NCBI GenBank assembly: GCA_028287115.1
Contig: JAQBQF010000328.1
Coordinates: 1 to 64,000 of the forward strand
Direction of reading: 5' to 3'
Source of the DNA: Myxococcales bacterium
GTDB lineage: Bacteria > Myxococcota_A > Polyangia > Haliangiales > Haliangiaceae
DNA length: 64,000 nt
The notes under the pieces were generated by a model. That model saw nothing but the letters and a program-made list of their open reading frames with translations, searched no databases and had not been told where the DNA came from. Both the position numbers and the translations under genes were made by a program. Positions 8,839-17,477 of the stretch are shown in pieces (positions within the stretch are counted from its first letter, which is position 1; each line of letters starts with the position of its first letter).

Positions 8839-9747
8839 TCAGGAGTCGGACTCGTTGATCTTGAACTCCATCTCCTCGACGTACACCTCGACGTTGAAGC
8901 GCTTGATCTTCTCGGAGTTCGCTTCGGCGTCGTCATCGGAGAACTTCTTCAGACCGATGTGCTTGAGGGTGATCTCACCCATCTCTTTCTTCATGTCCGG
9001 GCCGAGGAACACGATGCGGCCGTTCTTCTCGTTCTCGTCGTAGTGGTTACCTTGGACGAACCACTGGTAGGCCCAATCGGCCCACTTCTGGTGGTCGGCG
9101 TGCGAGATCGCGAGCTTGATATCCGGCACGATCACCTTGGCCGGGTGCTTCGTGGGCTCGCGCGTGGTGCCGATCTGGTCCGGCGCCACCGAGCACTTCC
9201 AGGTGAACGAGTCGACCGATGCGACGCGGTCACACGGCATGTCGTCGATCTCGACGCGGAAGTTCGAGCACAGCCATGCCTTTTGCTTGGTGCCGATCTT
9301 CGCCTTGATGTCCTCGCCGCCGCCTTTGATCCACTTGACCCTCTCGGCTTCGAACTCGATGTCGAAGTACGCGGCGTCCTTGCTCGAGCCGTCGAGCTTC
9401 GGAACGGTGACGCTCGTGATCAAGGCCTCCTGGAACTCGAGGCGCGACTGGGCTTTGTAGTTAAAGTCGCCAGACGTGAACGAGCCACCCTTGGTCTGGT
9501 AGCCCTTGCGGAACGAGGCATTGATCCACTCGTACATGCCCTTGCCCATACCAATGCCAACGGTGGCCTTGCCGGGCGTCCACTTGATGTTCGAGACGTG
9601 CTTCTTCTGAATGTTGTCGGGGCCGAGGTCGTTCGCGGCGATATCCGCTTCCATCGCGAGCCCACTGAACTTCTTCAGGAAGCCGACGTTGTAGCCGTCG
9701 ATGTCGAGCGCGAACCTGCCTGCGGTATGTGATCTCTCTCCAGCCAT
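8839..9747 (-). CDS. eCIS tube-family protein, double-length (302 aa)
   Basis: 302 aa. The first half looks like a tail tube subunit: R-F-A-L-D-I-D-G-Y-N-V-G-F-L-K-K-F-S-G-L at residues 11-30, then H-V-S-N-I-K-W-T-P-G-K at about 50-60. The second half continues as beta-rich sequence with its own F-R-V-E-I-D-D-M-P-C-D-R start and ends in V-E-M-E-F-K-I-N-type strands. Ordinary tube proteins are about 150 aa, so this may be two fused tube-like domains. A good ribosome binding site (GGAGAAAT) precedes the ATG. It sits alone between two hairpins, which fits a separately controlled, abundant subunit. Confidence 0.8.
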   Translation of the reverse strand: MAGERSHTAGRFALDIDGYNVGFLKKFSGLAMEADIAANDLGPDNIQKKHVSNIKWTPGKATVGIGMGKGMYEWINASFRKGYQTKGGSFTSGDFNYKAQSRLEFQEALITSVTVPKLDGSSKDAAYFDIEFEAERVKWIKGGGEDIKAKIGTKQKAWLCSNFRVEIDDMPCDRVASVDSFTWKCSVAPDQIGTTREPTKHPAKVIVPDIKLAISHADHQKWADWAYQWFVQGNHYDENEKNGRIVFLGPDMKKEMGEITLKHIGLKKFSDDDAEANSEKIKRFNVEVYVEEMEFKINESDS

Positions 9748-10105
9748 TTACGATTTCTCCAGTGTTCGTTGCATCTCGTGCCGGCCCGGCACGGAGAGCG
9801 TCGGCAGCCACAACGCTGACCTTTTCCACCCGCGAGATACGTCTCGCCCACCCAACCCTTGTGGATACCGAAGATCCCCCTGACGTTTTCTAGATCGGTC
9901 TATCTCTCGATATCTCCCCTTCAAGCCGTCGGGTCCGTTCAGGGCCGTATGCCGTGAACGCCCTATTTCAGAGCCTCTTACGAGGTCGTGGTTGGGTTTC
10001 TTCCCCACGACCTTGTAATGGGCCCCAGGACCCGAAGGTCCTGGAGGTACCGATGCCTACTTACTCTTCGAGGCCACCACCGGAGGGATGGTGCTTGGCC
10101 AATTC
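9748..10105 (-). other. 358-nt gap between short sheath and long tube genes, with hairpins
   Basis: No convincing gene. On the minus strand it carries a perfect 8-bp hairpin with a TTCG loop (10025-10044), then a 9-bp inverted repeat with a 13-nt loop (9983-9991 / 10005-10013), then about 230 nt of leader that ends in the tube gene's GGAGAAAT ribosome site. An 86-codon open frame across it has none of the codon pattern of its neighbours and is not called. The long leader could hold a promoter or RNA processing site for the tube gene. Confidence 0.5.
10025..10044 (-). other. perfect 8-bp hairpin with UUCG loop between sheath and tube genes
   Basis: CCAGGACC and GGTCCTGG flank a TTCG tetraloop as read on the minus strand, a very stable RNA hairpin. 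There is no T-run, so it is more likely a 3' stabiliser of the sheath mRNA or a processing boundary than a simple intrinsic terminator. Confidence 0.6.
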
Positions 10106-11323
<1,218 letters not shown>

Positions 11324-11341
11324 TTTCCTTGGTTCCCCTTC

Positions 11342-11380
11342 AAAAAAACCGATGACGGTGGTCTTCGTCCGTCTATCGGT
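11342..11380 (-). terminator. intrinsic terminator-like hairpin just upstream of the short sheath gene
   Basis: Read on the minus strand, ACCGAT-A-GACGG pairs with CCGTC-ATCGGT (11 bp with one bulge, 10-nt loop) and is followed at once by seven T. It lies between the DUF4255 stop and the sheath ATG, only about 19 nt before that ATG. Its position suggests attenuation of the structural genes. Confidence 0.72.
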
Positions 11381-11419
11381 GGTTGCCGTCGTTGCTACTT
11401 CCCGGCTACTTCTTCGCGA

Positions 11420-12106
11420 CTATTTCTTCGCCCCTCCGCCGAGATCGAGGCGCTTCGCGCCGAAGAACGGTTGTCCACTCGGACCCGTTTCTGAAATCTT
11501 GGGATCGGTGATCGATTTGTATTCGAGCTGGCGCGACTGAACGCGTTTGAACTCTTCGAGCTTCTCGGGGAGGATCGGGATCGCGGTCCACGCTTGCACC
11601 GCGGGACGCACCGGCTGGTTCAAGCTGCCCCAGAACCGAGCGAGCGTGCCTTCGTCGAGGCGCGCCGACATCAGGATGTTGAGCTTGAAGTCGTCTTCGA
11701 ACGACTGGCCTTTGAGCTTGTCGCGCGTGAGCTCTGGATTCTCCATCACCGTTCGGATGATGAGCCCGAGCAGGAGCTGCTCGTCCTCGGGCGTCTGCGC
11801 CCACGCGGACACGAGATAATCGAGGCGCACCCACAGCCGGCGGCGCCGGAAGAATTCTTTGATCGTGCCGTCTTCTTGCGGAACTTCGACGAGCTCCGCG
11901 CTCGGCGTCGAATCGTATCCTTCCGGATCGATCGACATCTGATAGAGATATACCGAGACCGCGGGCAGCTTGCCTTCGATCGCATCGGGCTTCGGCGCTT
12001 GCTCGACGATGTGCACGCGCTTATATCCGTTACGTTTGAACTCGTCTTGAAGAAGACGAGACAACGTCTCGGACGTTTCCTTGATGATATGGTGCTGAGG
12101 CGTCAT
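11420..12106 (-). CDS. DUF4255 protein, eCIS cap/terminator (Afp16/Pvc16-like)
   Basis: 228 aa. The start chosen is the ATG at MTPQHHIIKET, because the open frame upstream has no coding character and is antisense to the ferredoxin gene. Helical N-terminus with L-S-R-L-L-Q-D-E-F-K, then V-S-V-Y-L-Y-Q-M-S-I-D-P, L-W-V-R-L-D-Y-L-V-S-A-W and a C-terminal F-W-G-S-L-N-Q-P-V-R-P-A-V element, the usual DUF4255 landmarks. In Afp/PVC particles the Pvc16 protein caps the far end of the tube. It is first in the operon here, while in Afp it is last. Confidence 0.85.
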   Translation of the reverse strand: MTPQHHIIKETSETLSRLLQDEFKRNGYKRVHIVEQAPKPDAIEGKLPAVSVYLYQMSIDPEGYDSTPSAELVEVPQEDGTIKEFFRRRRLWVRLDYLVSAWAQTPEDEQLLLGLIIRTVMENPELTRDKLKGQSFEDDFKLNILMSARLDEGTLARFWGSLNQPVRPAVQAWTAIPILPEKLEEFKRVQSRQLEYKSITDPKISETGPSGQPFFGAKRLDLGGGAKK

Positions 12107-12141
12107 CCCCGGCGGCGCTCGGAACGGAGGATGACCGAGCA

Positions 12142-12192
12142 ATGACGCTGGCTCAAGCGATGAATGAGTTTTTCGCCTGCGAGACGTACTGA
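12142..12192 (+). CDS. possible 16-codon leader ORF before the ferredoxin gene
   Basis: ATG preceded by GGAGG (11-nt spacing), encoding MTLAQAMNEFFACETY and ending in TGA directly in front of the ferredoxin's TTG codon, in the same frame. It could be a short upstream peptide, or the true 5' end of a longer ferredoxin gene broken by the TGA. Weak call. Confidence 0.25.
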   Translation: MTLAQAMNEFFACETY

Positions 12193-12504
12193 TTGACCCG
12201 ACCCGTGAGTCACCTATTCGTCTGCACCCATACGAACGCGAGCGGCAAGCCTGCATGCGGCCGCCGGGGCAGTGAAGCTCTGATCCGCAGCGTCCAGAGA
12301 ATTCTGATCGAGCGCGGGGCCGGATCGGTGTTCGTGACGCCGTGCGGCTGCCTGGGCCCATGCTTCGACGGGCCGAACGCGGTCGTCTATCCCGACGGCG
12401 TTTGGTACGGCGGCCTCGACGAAGCGGACGCCGAGGCGATCGTCGAGCATCTGCTCGCGGGAGTCGTCTACAACGCGAAGCGCGTCGATCCGCCGGGCAG
12501 CTAA
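12193..12504 (+). CDS. thioredoxin-like [2Fe-2S] ferredoxin
   Basis: About 100 aa. The N-terminal F-V-C-T-H strand and the C-G-R-R-G-S turn, then C-G-C-L-G-P-C-F-D-G-P followed by V-V-Y-P-D-G-V-W-Y-G-G, match the thioredoxin-fold 2Fe-2S ferredoxins, with four or more Cys available as ligands. These are soluble one-electron carriers. The first possible start is TTG; a GTG four codons later (giving a protein starting VSHLFVC) is equally good, and neither has a clear ribosome site. It is divergent from the eCIS operon with a very short shared upstream region, and convergent with the PilZ-like gene. Confidence 0.85.
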   Translation: MTRPVSHLFVCTHTNASGKPACGRRGSEALIRSVQRILIERGAGSVFVTPCGCLGPCFDGPNAVVYPDGVWYGGLDEADAEAIVEHLLAGVVYNAKRVDPPGS

Positions 12505-12512
12505 GTGCAGGT

Positions 12513-12565
12513 CCCCAGAAGTTGGTGGCCAGCCACGTCGCAGAGGTGATCACCAACTTGCGGGG
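12513..12565. terminator. hairpin between convergent genes (bidirectional terminator candidate)
   Basis: AAGTTGGTG (12519-12527) pairs perfectly with CACCAACTT (12551-12559), extended by CCCC/GGGG after a 2-nt mismatch. It sits between the ferredoxin stop and the convergent PilZ-like gene's stop. There is no clear T-run on either strand. Confidence 0.5.
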
Positions 12566-12582
12566 AGCTCTACTTAGAGCAG

Positions 12583-13257
12583 CTAGCTGGTAGCGATCCG
12601 AGCGACGTCGGTACCGGACCACGCATCCGCCGCGCGCGCGACGGTTTCGGTGATGTCGTCGGAGATCTCGGCGATCATCACCCACGGGAAGCTGCCCTCG
12701 ACGAGCGCGCGAAGCTGCGCGGTCGTCTGCCCGAAGCTCGGCGCGATCAGGCAGACGTTGACGTGGAGCTGCGTGCGGGTGAGCAGATCGATCGCTTCGA
12801 GCGGCGTCCGCGGTGCGAGCGGCGTCATGCCATGCCTCGCGAGTTGATTGGTGAGGTCGCGCCGGCGCGCGCTCTGCTCGTCGATCACGAGGATCGGTCT
12901 CTGCTGCGCCGCGCGCAACGCAGACGAGATCGCCGCATCGATCGCGTATTGCACGTCGTCGTCGACTCGCTCGAACCGCACGGCGATCCGGAAGTCGCGC
13001 GGAGCGCCCGGCCCGCGGCCGATCGTCTCGACGCGAAGCGGATGGGCGCCCACCCAGCCGCTGTCGATGCCGAGCTTGAGCTCGACATGAAGCGCGCGAT
13101 CCGTCGGGATCCCGGTGACATTGATCAGGGCACCGGTCCTCGAGAGATTCTCGATCGTCCCCGCGGTGGCGCCCGCTTCACCGTAGAACACGGCGACGCC
13201 ACGCACTGGGACACGCACTGCCCGCCGAAGTCGAGGCCGACTCTCTAGTTCACCCAC
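12583..13257 (-). CDS. PilZ-like domain protein with receiver-like C-terminal domain
   Basis: 224 aa, GTG start. Residues 8-105 look like PilZ: an R-R-A-V-R-V-P-V-R-G start, then E-N-L-S-R-T-G-A-L-I-N-V, the usual (D/N)-x-S-x-x-G motif for cyclic di-GMP binding, and F-R-I-A-V-R-F near 90. Residues 118-215 look like a receiver fold: R-P-I-L-V-I-D-E-Q-S, then V-N-V-C-L-I-A-P, where the expected phosphoacceptor Asp is not present, so phosphorylation is doubtful. The likely role is cyclic di-GMP-linked control, possibly of motility. No partner gene is adjacent. Confidence 0.7.
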   Translation of the reverse strand: MGELESRPRLRRAVRVPVRGVAVFYGEAGATAGTIENLSRTGALINVTGIPTDRALHVELKLGIDSGWVGAHPLRVETIGRGPGAPRDFRIAVRFERVDDDVQYAIDAAISSALRAAQQRPILVIDEQSARRRDLTNQLARHGMTPLAPRTPLEAIDLLTRTQLHVNVCLIAPSFGQTTAQLRALVEGSFPWVMIAEISDDITETVARAADAWSGTDVARIATS

Positions 13258-13356
13258 GGGCGGAGCATACGCAAACCCGATCGCAGATCGATCGGTTATT
13301 TCTGGGCGCAGCGCGTTATCTCGGGCGATTGCACTTCGAGCGTAATTGTCCGCTCG

Positions 13357-14214
13357 TCAGTACGTCAGCAGCGCGTCGAGGTGCCGGCGTTCCCAGCTCT
13401 TTGCCTGGTCGTAGTGCTCGTACATCGCTTCATCGGCGAGGAACTCCTTCGAATGGAACTCGCGACGCCCGTTCTTGACGCGGATGTCGTGCACCTGATG
13501 AAGCATCTCGTGGAACACGATCCACGCGACGAAGAACTTCGGCACGAACGCGCGATCGAGCGAGCGGTGGATGCGGATCAGCCGGTCTTCGACGGAGTAG
13601 CTGCCCATCTTGATCGAGTTGCGGCGTTTCGGACGGCCGGTCCGCTGGCCCCAGGTGATCGCCGCATCGATCTTGCTACCGAAGTAGCGCAGGTTGATCT
13701 CGTCGAAGATGTCGCGCAGATCGTGATGCTCGCCGGCGGTGAAGATCACCTGCGTGGGCTGACGGCGCGCACGGCCGCGGACGTAGCCGGCGTTCTGATC
13801 GATGAAGTCACCGAGCACGCGGGACGAGTCCGGATCGTTGTCCGCGATGTAACTCGCGAGCGCGCGCGTGATCACCGGATCTGCGTCGGCGAACATGTGA
13901 TGAAGGCGAACTTCGTAGCGCCGCTCTTTCGGGAGCCGGCGCACGGAGATCATCGTGTAACGGTTGTCGGTCAGCGTGACGGCGACTCGTCCACGCGACA
14001 TATGCGCGCGGATCCGGCGTTCGAGGCTGTCCTGGGCGTCGCTGATCTCCGGAGCGAGATCGCTGCCGCGCTTGCGGCGTAGCGCCTCGACCAGCGCCGC
14101 CGCCTGACTCGCAGCCTCGCCGTCCGCTGGCGAACCAGCGCAGGCTTCGAGGTATGGGGCAGTGCTGACGGGCATGGAGGACGCGAGCCCACGTTCGGGG
14201 AGCGCTTCAGTCAA
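13357..14214 (-). CDS. SprT-like zinc metalloprotease
   Basis: 285 aa. Zinc motif H-E-M-L-H at 235-239 with a likely third ligand His254 (R-E-F-H-S-K-E-F). Upstream, I-F-D-E-I-N-L-R-Y-F (about 169-178) is the SprT-family entry motif. SprT/Spartan proteins are linked to DNA-protein crosslink processing in eukaryotes; the bacterial role is less clear. The start is TTG, supported by GAGGAG with 8-nt spacing. The N-terminal 60 residues are low in pattern. It is single-gene and divergent from aspS. Confidence 0.82.
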   Translation of the reverse strand: MTEALPERGLASSMPVSTAPYLEACAGSPADGEAASQAAALVEALRRKRGSDLAPEISDAQDSLERRIRAHMSRGRVAVTLTDNRYTMISVRRLPKERRYEVRLHHMFADADPVITRALASYIADNDPDSSRVLGDFIDQNAGYVRGRARRQPTQVIFTAGEHHDLRDIFDEINLRYFGSKIDAAITWGQRTGRPKRRNSIKMGSYSVEDRLIRIHRSLDRAFVPKFFVAWIVFHEMLHQVHDIRVKNGRREFHSKEFLADEAMYEHYDQAKSWERRHLDALLTY

Positions 14215-14528
14215 AGGTCTAACTCCTCATATTTAAGCAGATACCGAACGGCAGGCGTAGGGCGGTCTCGAGGCGCACCTCTGGCGTCCGGGAGGTAGGT
14301 CCTCTACGGGCTCCCGGTCGCCTGATTGCCCCGCCACCGCCGACGAGAAAAATGCTATCGCGCCGGTTCACGATGGATCAAATTCCTGGCAGCGCGAGGG
14401 ATCGGATCTGATCGCAACTGCTGGGAAAAACGCTTTGGGGAAGAGTCAACATTCGGGCAAACCCGGGGCCGTCACCGACGTACCGGGGATCGCACGAAGT
14501 TACCGAAACGGGCTAAGGTGGCCCTCCC
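14215..14528. other. 314-nt divergent intergenic region between the SprT-like gene and aspS
   Basis: Contains a composite hairpin (CCGGGAG 14288-14294 pairs with CTCCCGG 14311-14317, with an inner GTAG/CTAC stem) and an AT-richer patch at about 14338-14450 that is the likely aspS promoter area. A 68-codon plus-strand open frame whose TGA overlaps the aspS ATG is present but lacks coding character. No RNA gene was recognised. Confidence 0.5.
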
Positions 14529-16316
14529 ATGAGTGCGTTCCTGGCCACACACACAAGGACTCATAGCTGCGGCGCCCTGCGCGCCGGCGACGTAGGAAAA
14601 CACGTCGTTCTCACCGGTTGGGTGGGCTCCTACCGAGATCACGGTGGGTGCGTCTTCATCGATCTGAGAGATCGCGAGGGCATCACTCAGCTCGTGTTCG
14701 ACGAGTCATTCGACAAAGCCGCTCATGACACGGCGCGCGAGCTCCGATCGGAGTGGTGCGTCGGCGTCACAGGTGAAGTCCGCGCACGTGGCACCAACGT
14801 CAACGACAAGATGGCGACCGGCGCGGTCGAGGTGTGGGTCAAGGGCATCGAGGTGTTCTCGAAATCCGAGACACCGCCGTTCCAGATCGAGGACTCGATC
14901 GAGACCAACGACTCGCTCCGCCTGAAATATCGCTACCTCGATCTACGGCGGCCCAAGCTGCAGAAGAATCTGATCACGCGCTCGAAGATCACGAGCGTGA
15001 CGCGCGACTATCTCGGCAAGCACGGCTTCCTCGAGATCGAGACGCCGTTCATGGTGAAGTACACGCCCGGTGGGGCCCGGAACTTCCTCGTGCCGAGCCG
15101 GCTCAACCCGGGGCAGTTCTATGCGCTCGCCGAGTCGCCGCAGATCTTCAAGCAACTGCTGATGGTCGCGGGGTACGAGCGGTACTTCCAGATCGTGCGC
15201 TGCTTCCGCGACGAAGATCTACGCAACGAGCGGCAACCCGAGTTCACCCAGATCGATATCGAGATGTCGTTCGTCAACGAGCAGATCCTCCAGAACATGA
15301 TGGAGGGCCTGATCTCGACGCTCTGGCGCGACGTGCTCGGGATCGACCTCAAGCTGCCGCTGCGGCGGATGACCTACGCCGAGGCGATGGACAAGTACGG
15401 CGTCGACAAGCCGGATCTGCGCTGTGATCTGACCCTGTGCGATGTCACCGCGGGCGTGAAAGGTTCCGGCAATCGCGTGTTCGACGGTGTCGTCGAGTCC
15501 GGCGGCATCGTCAAGTGCCTCCGCGTGCCCGGTCCGGCCGAGCGGCTGCCGCGATCGGTCCTCGACGGGCTCAATGACTTCGCGAAGTCGTTCGGCGCGA
15601 AGACCATGTGGACGCGCGTCCAAGAAGGTGGCGCCCTGCCCCAGATCAAGGGCATCAGCGACCAGGCGCGCAACGAGATCCTGCGGATCTCCGGCGCGAC
15701 GACCGGTGACACGCTGATCCTGGTCGCGGACAAGGCGAAGGTCGCGAACGCGACGCTCGGCGCGATCCGGATCCACTACATCGGCGACAAGCTCGGCCTG
15801 ATTCGCAAAGGCGAGTGGCAGTTCATGTGGCTGACGGATCCGCCCCTGTTCGAGGTCGACGGCACCGAGATCGCCGCGGCCCACCATCCGTTCACGTCGC
15901 CGCGCACCGAGGACGAGCCGCTGCTCGACACCGCGCCGGAACGCGTGCTCGCGCGCGCTTACGATCTCGTGCTCAACGGCGTCGAGGTCGGCGGTGGCTC
16001 GATTCGTATCCATCGCAGCGAGCTGCAAGATCGCGCCTTCAAGGCGCTCGGGATCACCGAAGAAGAGCGCCGCGCGAAGTTCGGTTTCCTCCTCGATGCG
16101 TTCAAGTATGGCCCACCGCCGCACGGCGGCATCGCGTTCGGACTCGACCGCCTCGCGATGCTGATGACCGGCGCGGAGTTCATGCGCGACGTGATCGCGT
16201 TCCCGAAGACACAGAAGGGCTCGGACCTGATGACCGAGTGCCCGACGCCGGTCTCGAAGAAGCAGCTCGAGGAGCTGTTCATTCAGGTCCGGCCCGACCT
16301 GCCCGGCAAGCCATAA
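14529..16316 (+). CDS. aspS: aspartyl-tRNA synthetase
   Basis: 595 aa, the bacterial AspRS length (E. coli 590). The N-terminal OB anticodon domain is seen at V-L-T-G-W-V-G-S-Y-R-D-H-G-G (about 29-42). Class II motif 2 is F-R-D-E-D-L-R-N-E-R-Q-P-E-F-T-Q (about 225-240). The bacterial GAD insertion lies roughly at 300-420, and motif 3 is G-L-D-R-L-A-M-L (about 537-544). It charges tRNA-Asp (perhaps also tRNA-Asn in an Asp/Asn-type enzyme). Its TAA is directly followed by the reverse-strand stop of the histidine kinase, with no spacer. Confidence 0.97.
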   Translation: MSAFLATHTRTHSCGALRAGDVGKHVVLTGWVGSYRDHGGCVFIDLRDREGITQLVFDESFDKAAHDTARELRSEWCVGVTGEVRARGTNVNDKMATGAVEVWVKGIEVFSKSETPPFQIEDSIETNDSLRLKYRYLDLRRPKLQKNLITRSKITSVTRDYLGKHGFLEIETPFMVKYTPGGARNFLVPSRLNPGQFYALAESPQIFKQLLMVAGYERYFQIVRCFRDEDLRNERQPEFTQIDIEMSFVNEQILQNMMEGLISTLWRDVLGIDLKLPLRRMTYAEAMDKYGVDKPDLRCDLTLCDVTAGVKGSGNRVFDGVVESGGIVKCLRVPGPAERLPRSVLDGLNDFAKSFGAKTMWTRVQEGGALPQIKGISDQARNEILRISGATTGDTLILVADKAKVANATLGAIRIHYIGDKLGLIRKGEWQFMWLTDPPLFEVDGTEIAAAHHPFTSPRTEDEPLLDTAPERVLARAYDLVLNGVEVGGGSIRIHRSELQDRAFKALGITEEERRAKFGFLLDAFKYGPPPHGGIAFGLDRLAMLMTGAEFMRDVIAFPKTQKGSDLMTECPTPVSKKQLEELFIQVRPDLPGKP

Positions 16317-17477
16317 TCAGCGCGGAGGCGCGATGTCAGCGGGATCCGCGAGCCTCGCGTGATTGACGCCGTCGATGGCGCCGCGAAGCTGTTCCTCCGT
16401 GAAGGGCTTTTCGATCCGCGGGCGCTTCGTCGTGGCGAGAAATTCGCGGGCTTGTTCGGTGAACGCGCCGCCGGTCACGAACACGATGCGTTCGCGGTAT
16501 TGCGGAGCGAGCTTCGCGAGGTGCTCGTAGAACTCCATGCCGCTCATCTCGGGCATCATCAGATCGCACAGGATCACATCGAAGGCTTCTCCGGCGGTGA
16601 TTCGAGCCAGCGCCGCCGTGGCTCGCGCGATCGGGATGACCTCGTGCTCTGGCTCGAGGAGCGCACGCACGGCGCGTCCGACGGCAATCTCGTCGTCGAT
16701 CATCAAGATCCGCGAAGGGATCGACGCCGGAGGCACCGGCTCGTCCATCGCGAGGAGAGGCACGGGTGCCGCTTCGCGCAGCAGGATCCGGAACGTCGTG
16801 CCTTTGCCGATCGCGCTCGACACCGACATCTCGCCGCCGATCGATTGCACGATCTGATGCGAGATCGAGAGGCCGAGTCCGATCCCGACGCCGACCGGCT
16901 TCGTCGTGAAGAATGGATCGAAGATCCGCCCCACGATCTCGGGAGGAATCCCGGCGCCGGTGTCTTCGATCTCGACGATCACGGTCTTGCGGTCGGCGCT
17001 CGCAGACGCGCGGATCCGGATCTCGTTGGTGTCGGCGTGACCTTCGTCGATCGCGTGCGCGGCGTTGACGAGAAGATTCAGAAACACCTGCCCGAGTCGC
17101 GATGCATTCGCGTGGACCCGCGGCAAGTTGTCGTCGTAGGTCTGGACGATCCGCGCTCGGTGACGGAGCTCGTTGTGCGTCATCTTGATCGCCGCTGCGA
17201 GTGCCGCGACGACATCGACGGGCCCACGGGTGTCGTCCGCGGGACGCGATAACCCGCGCAGGTCGCGAACGATCGCGCTCACGCGATCTGCCCCGTCGCG
17301 CGCATCGGCAAGCAGCGCCTCGATCTCGGCGCGGTCGAAGCGCGAGCGGCTCTGTCCTTGATCGCCGAGCAGCAACGGCAGTTGATCCGCGAGCAGCTCG
17401 AGGTTCGAGACCACGTACGCGAGCGGATTGTTGATCTCGTGAGCGACGCCGGCGGCGAGCGTGCCAACCGACAACAT
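16317..17477 (-). CDS. hybrid histidine kinase, catalytic and receiver part (downstream of a frameshift)
   Basis: 386 aa in the frame after the shift. HisKA with V-A-H-E-I-N-N-P-L-A (phospho-His at about residue 12). HATPase_c with N-L-L-V-N-A-A-H-A-I (N box), D-T-G-A-G-I-P (G1) and G-I-G-L-G-L-S-I (G2). Then a receiver domain from about 250 with I-L-M-I-D-D-E and the phosphoacceptor in I-L-C-D-L-M-M-P-E-M-S-G-M. It begins at an ATG that reads straight into M-L-S-V-G-T-L-A-A-G-V-A-H-E, normally the middle of a PAS-kinase protein. Internal initiation is possible but no strong ribosome site is seen. It is convergent with aspS. Confidence 0.8.
   Translation of the reverse strand: MLSVGTLAAGVAHEINNPLAYVVSNLELLADQLPLLLGDQGQSRSRFDRAEIEALLADARDGADRVSAIVRDLRGLSRPADDTRGPVDVVAALAAAIKMTHNELRHRARIVQTYDDNLPRVHANASRLGQVFLNLLVNAAHAIDEGHADTNEIRIRASASADRKTVIVEIEDTGAGIPPEIVGRIFDPFFTTKPVGVGIGLGLSISHQIVQSIGGEMSVSSAIGKGTTFRILLREAAPVPLLAMDEPVPPASIPSRILMIDDEIAVGRAVRALLEPEHEVIPIARATAALARITAGEAFDVILCDLMMPEMSGMEFYEHLAKLAPQYRERIVFVTGGAFTEQAREFLATTKRPRIEKPFTEEQLRGAIDGVNHARLADPADIAPPR

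Noticed and set aside
9748..10008. 86-codon minus frame between sheath and tube genes
   Set aside because: No ribosome site, codon use unlike its neighbours, and it covers a hairpin region.
14326..14532. 68-codon frame ending in an ATGA overlap with aspS
   Set aside because: Arg/Lys-rich without domain or ribosome site; it lies in the likely promoter area.
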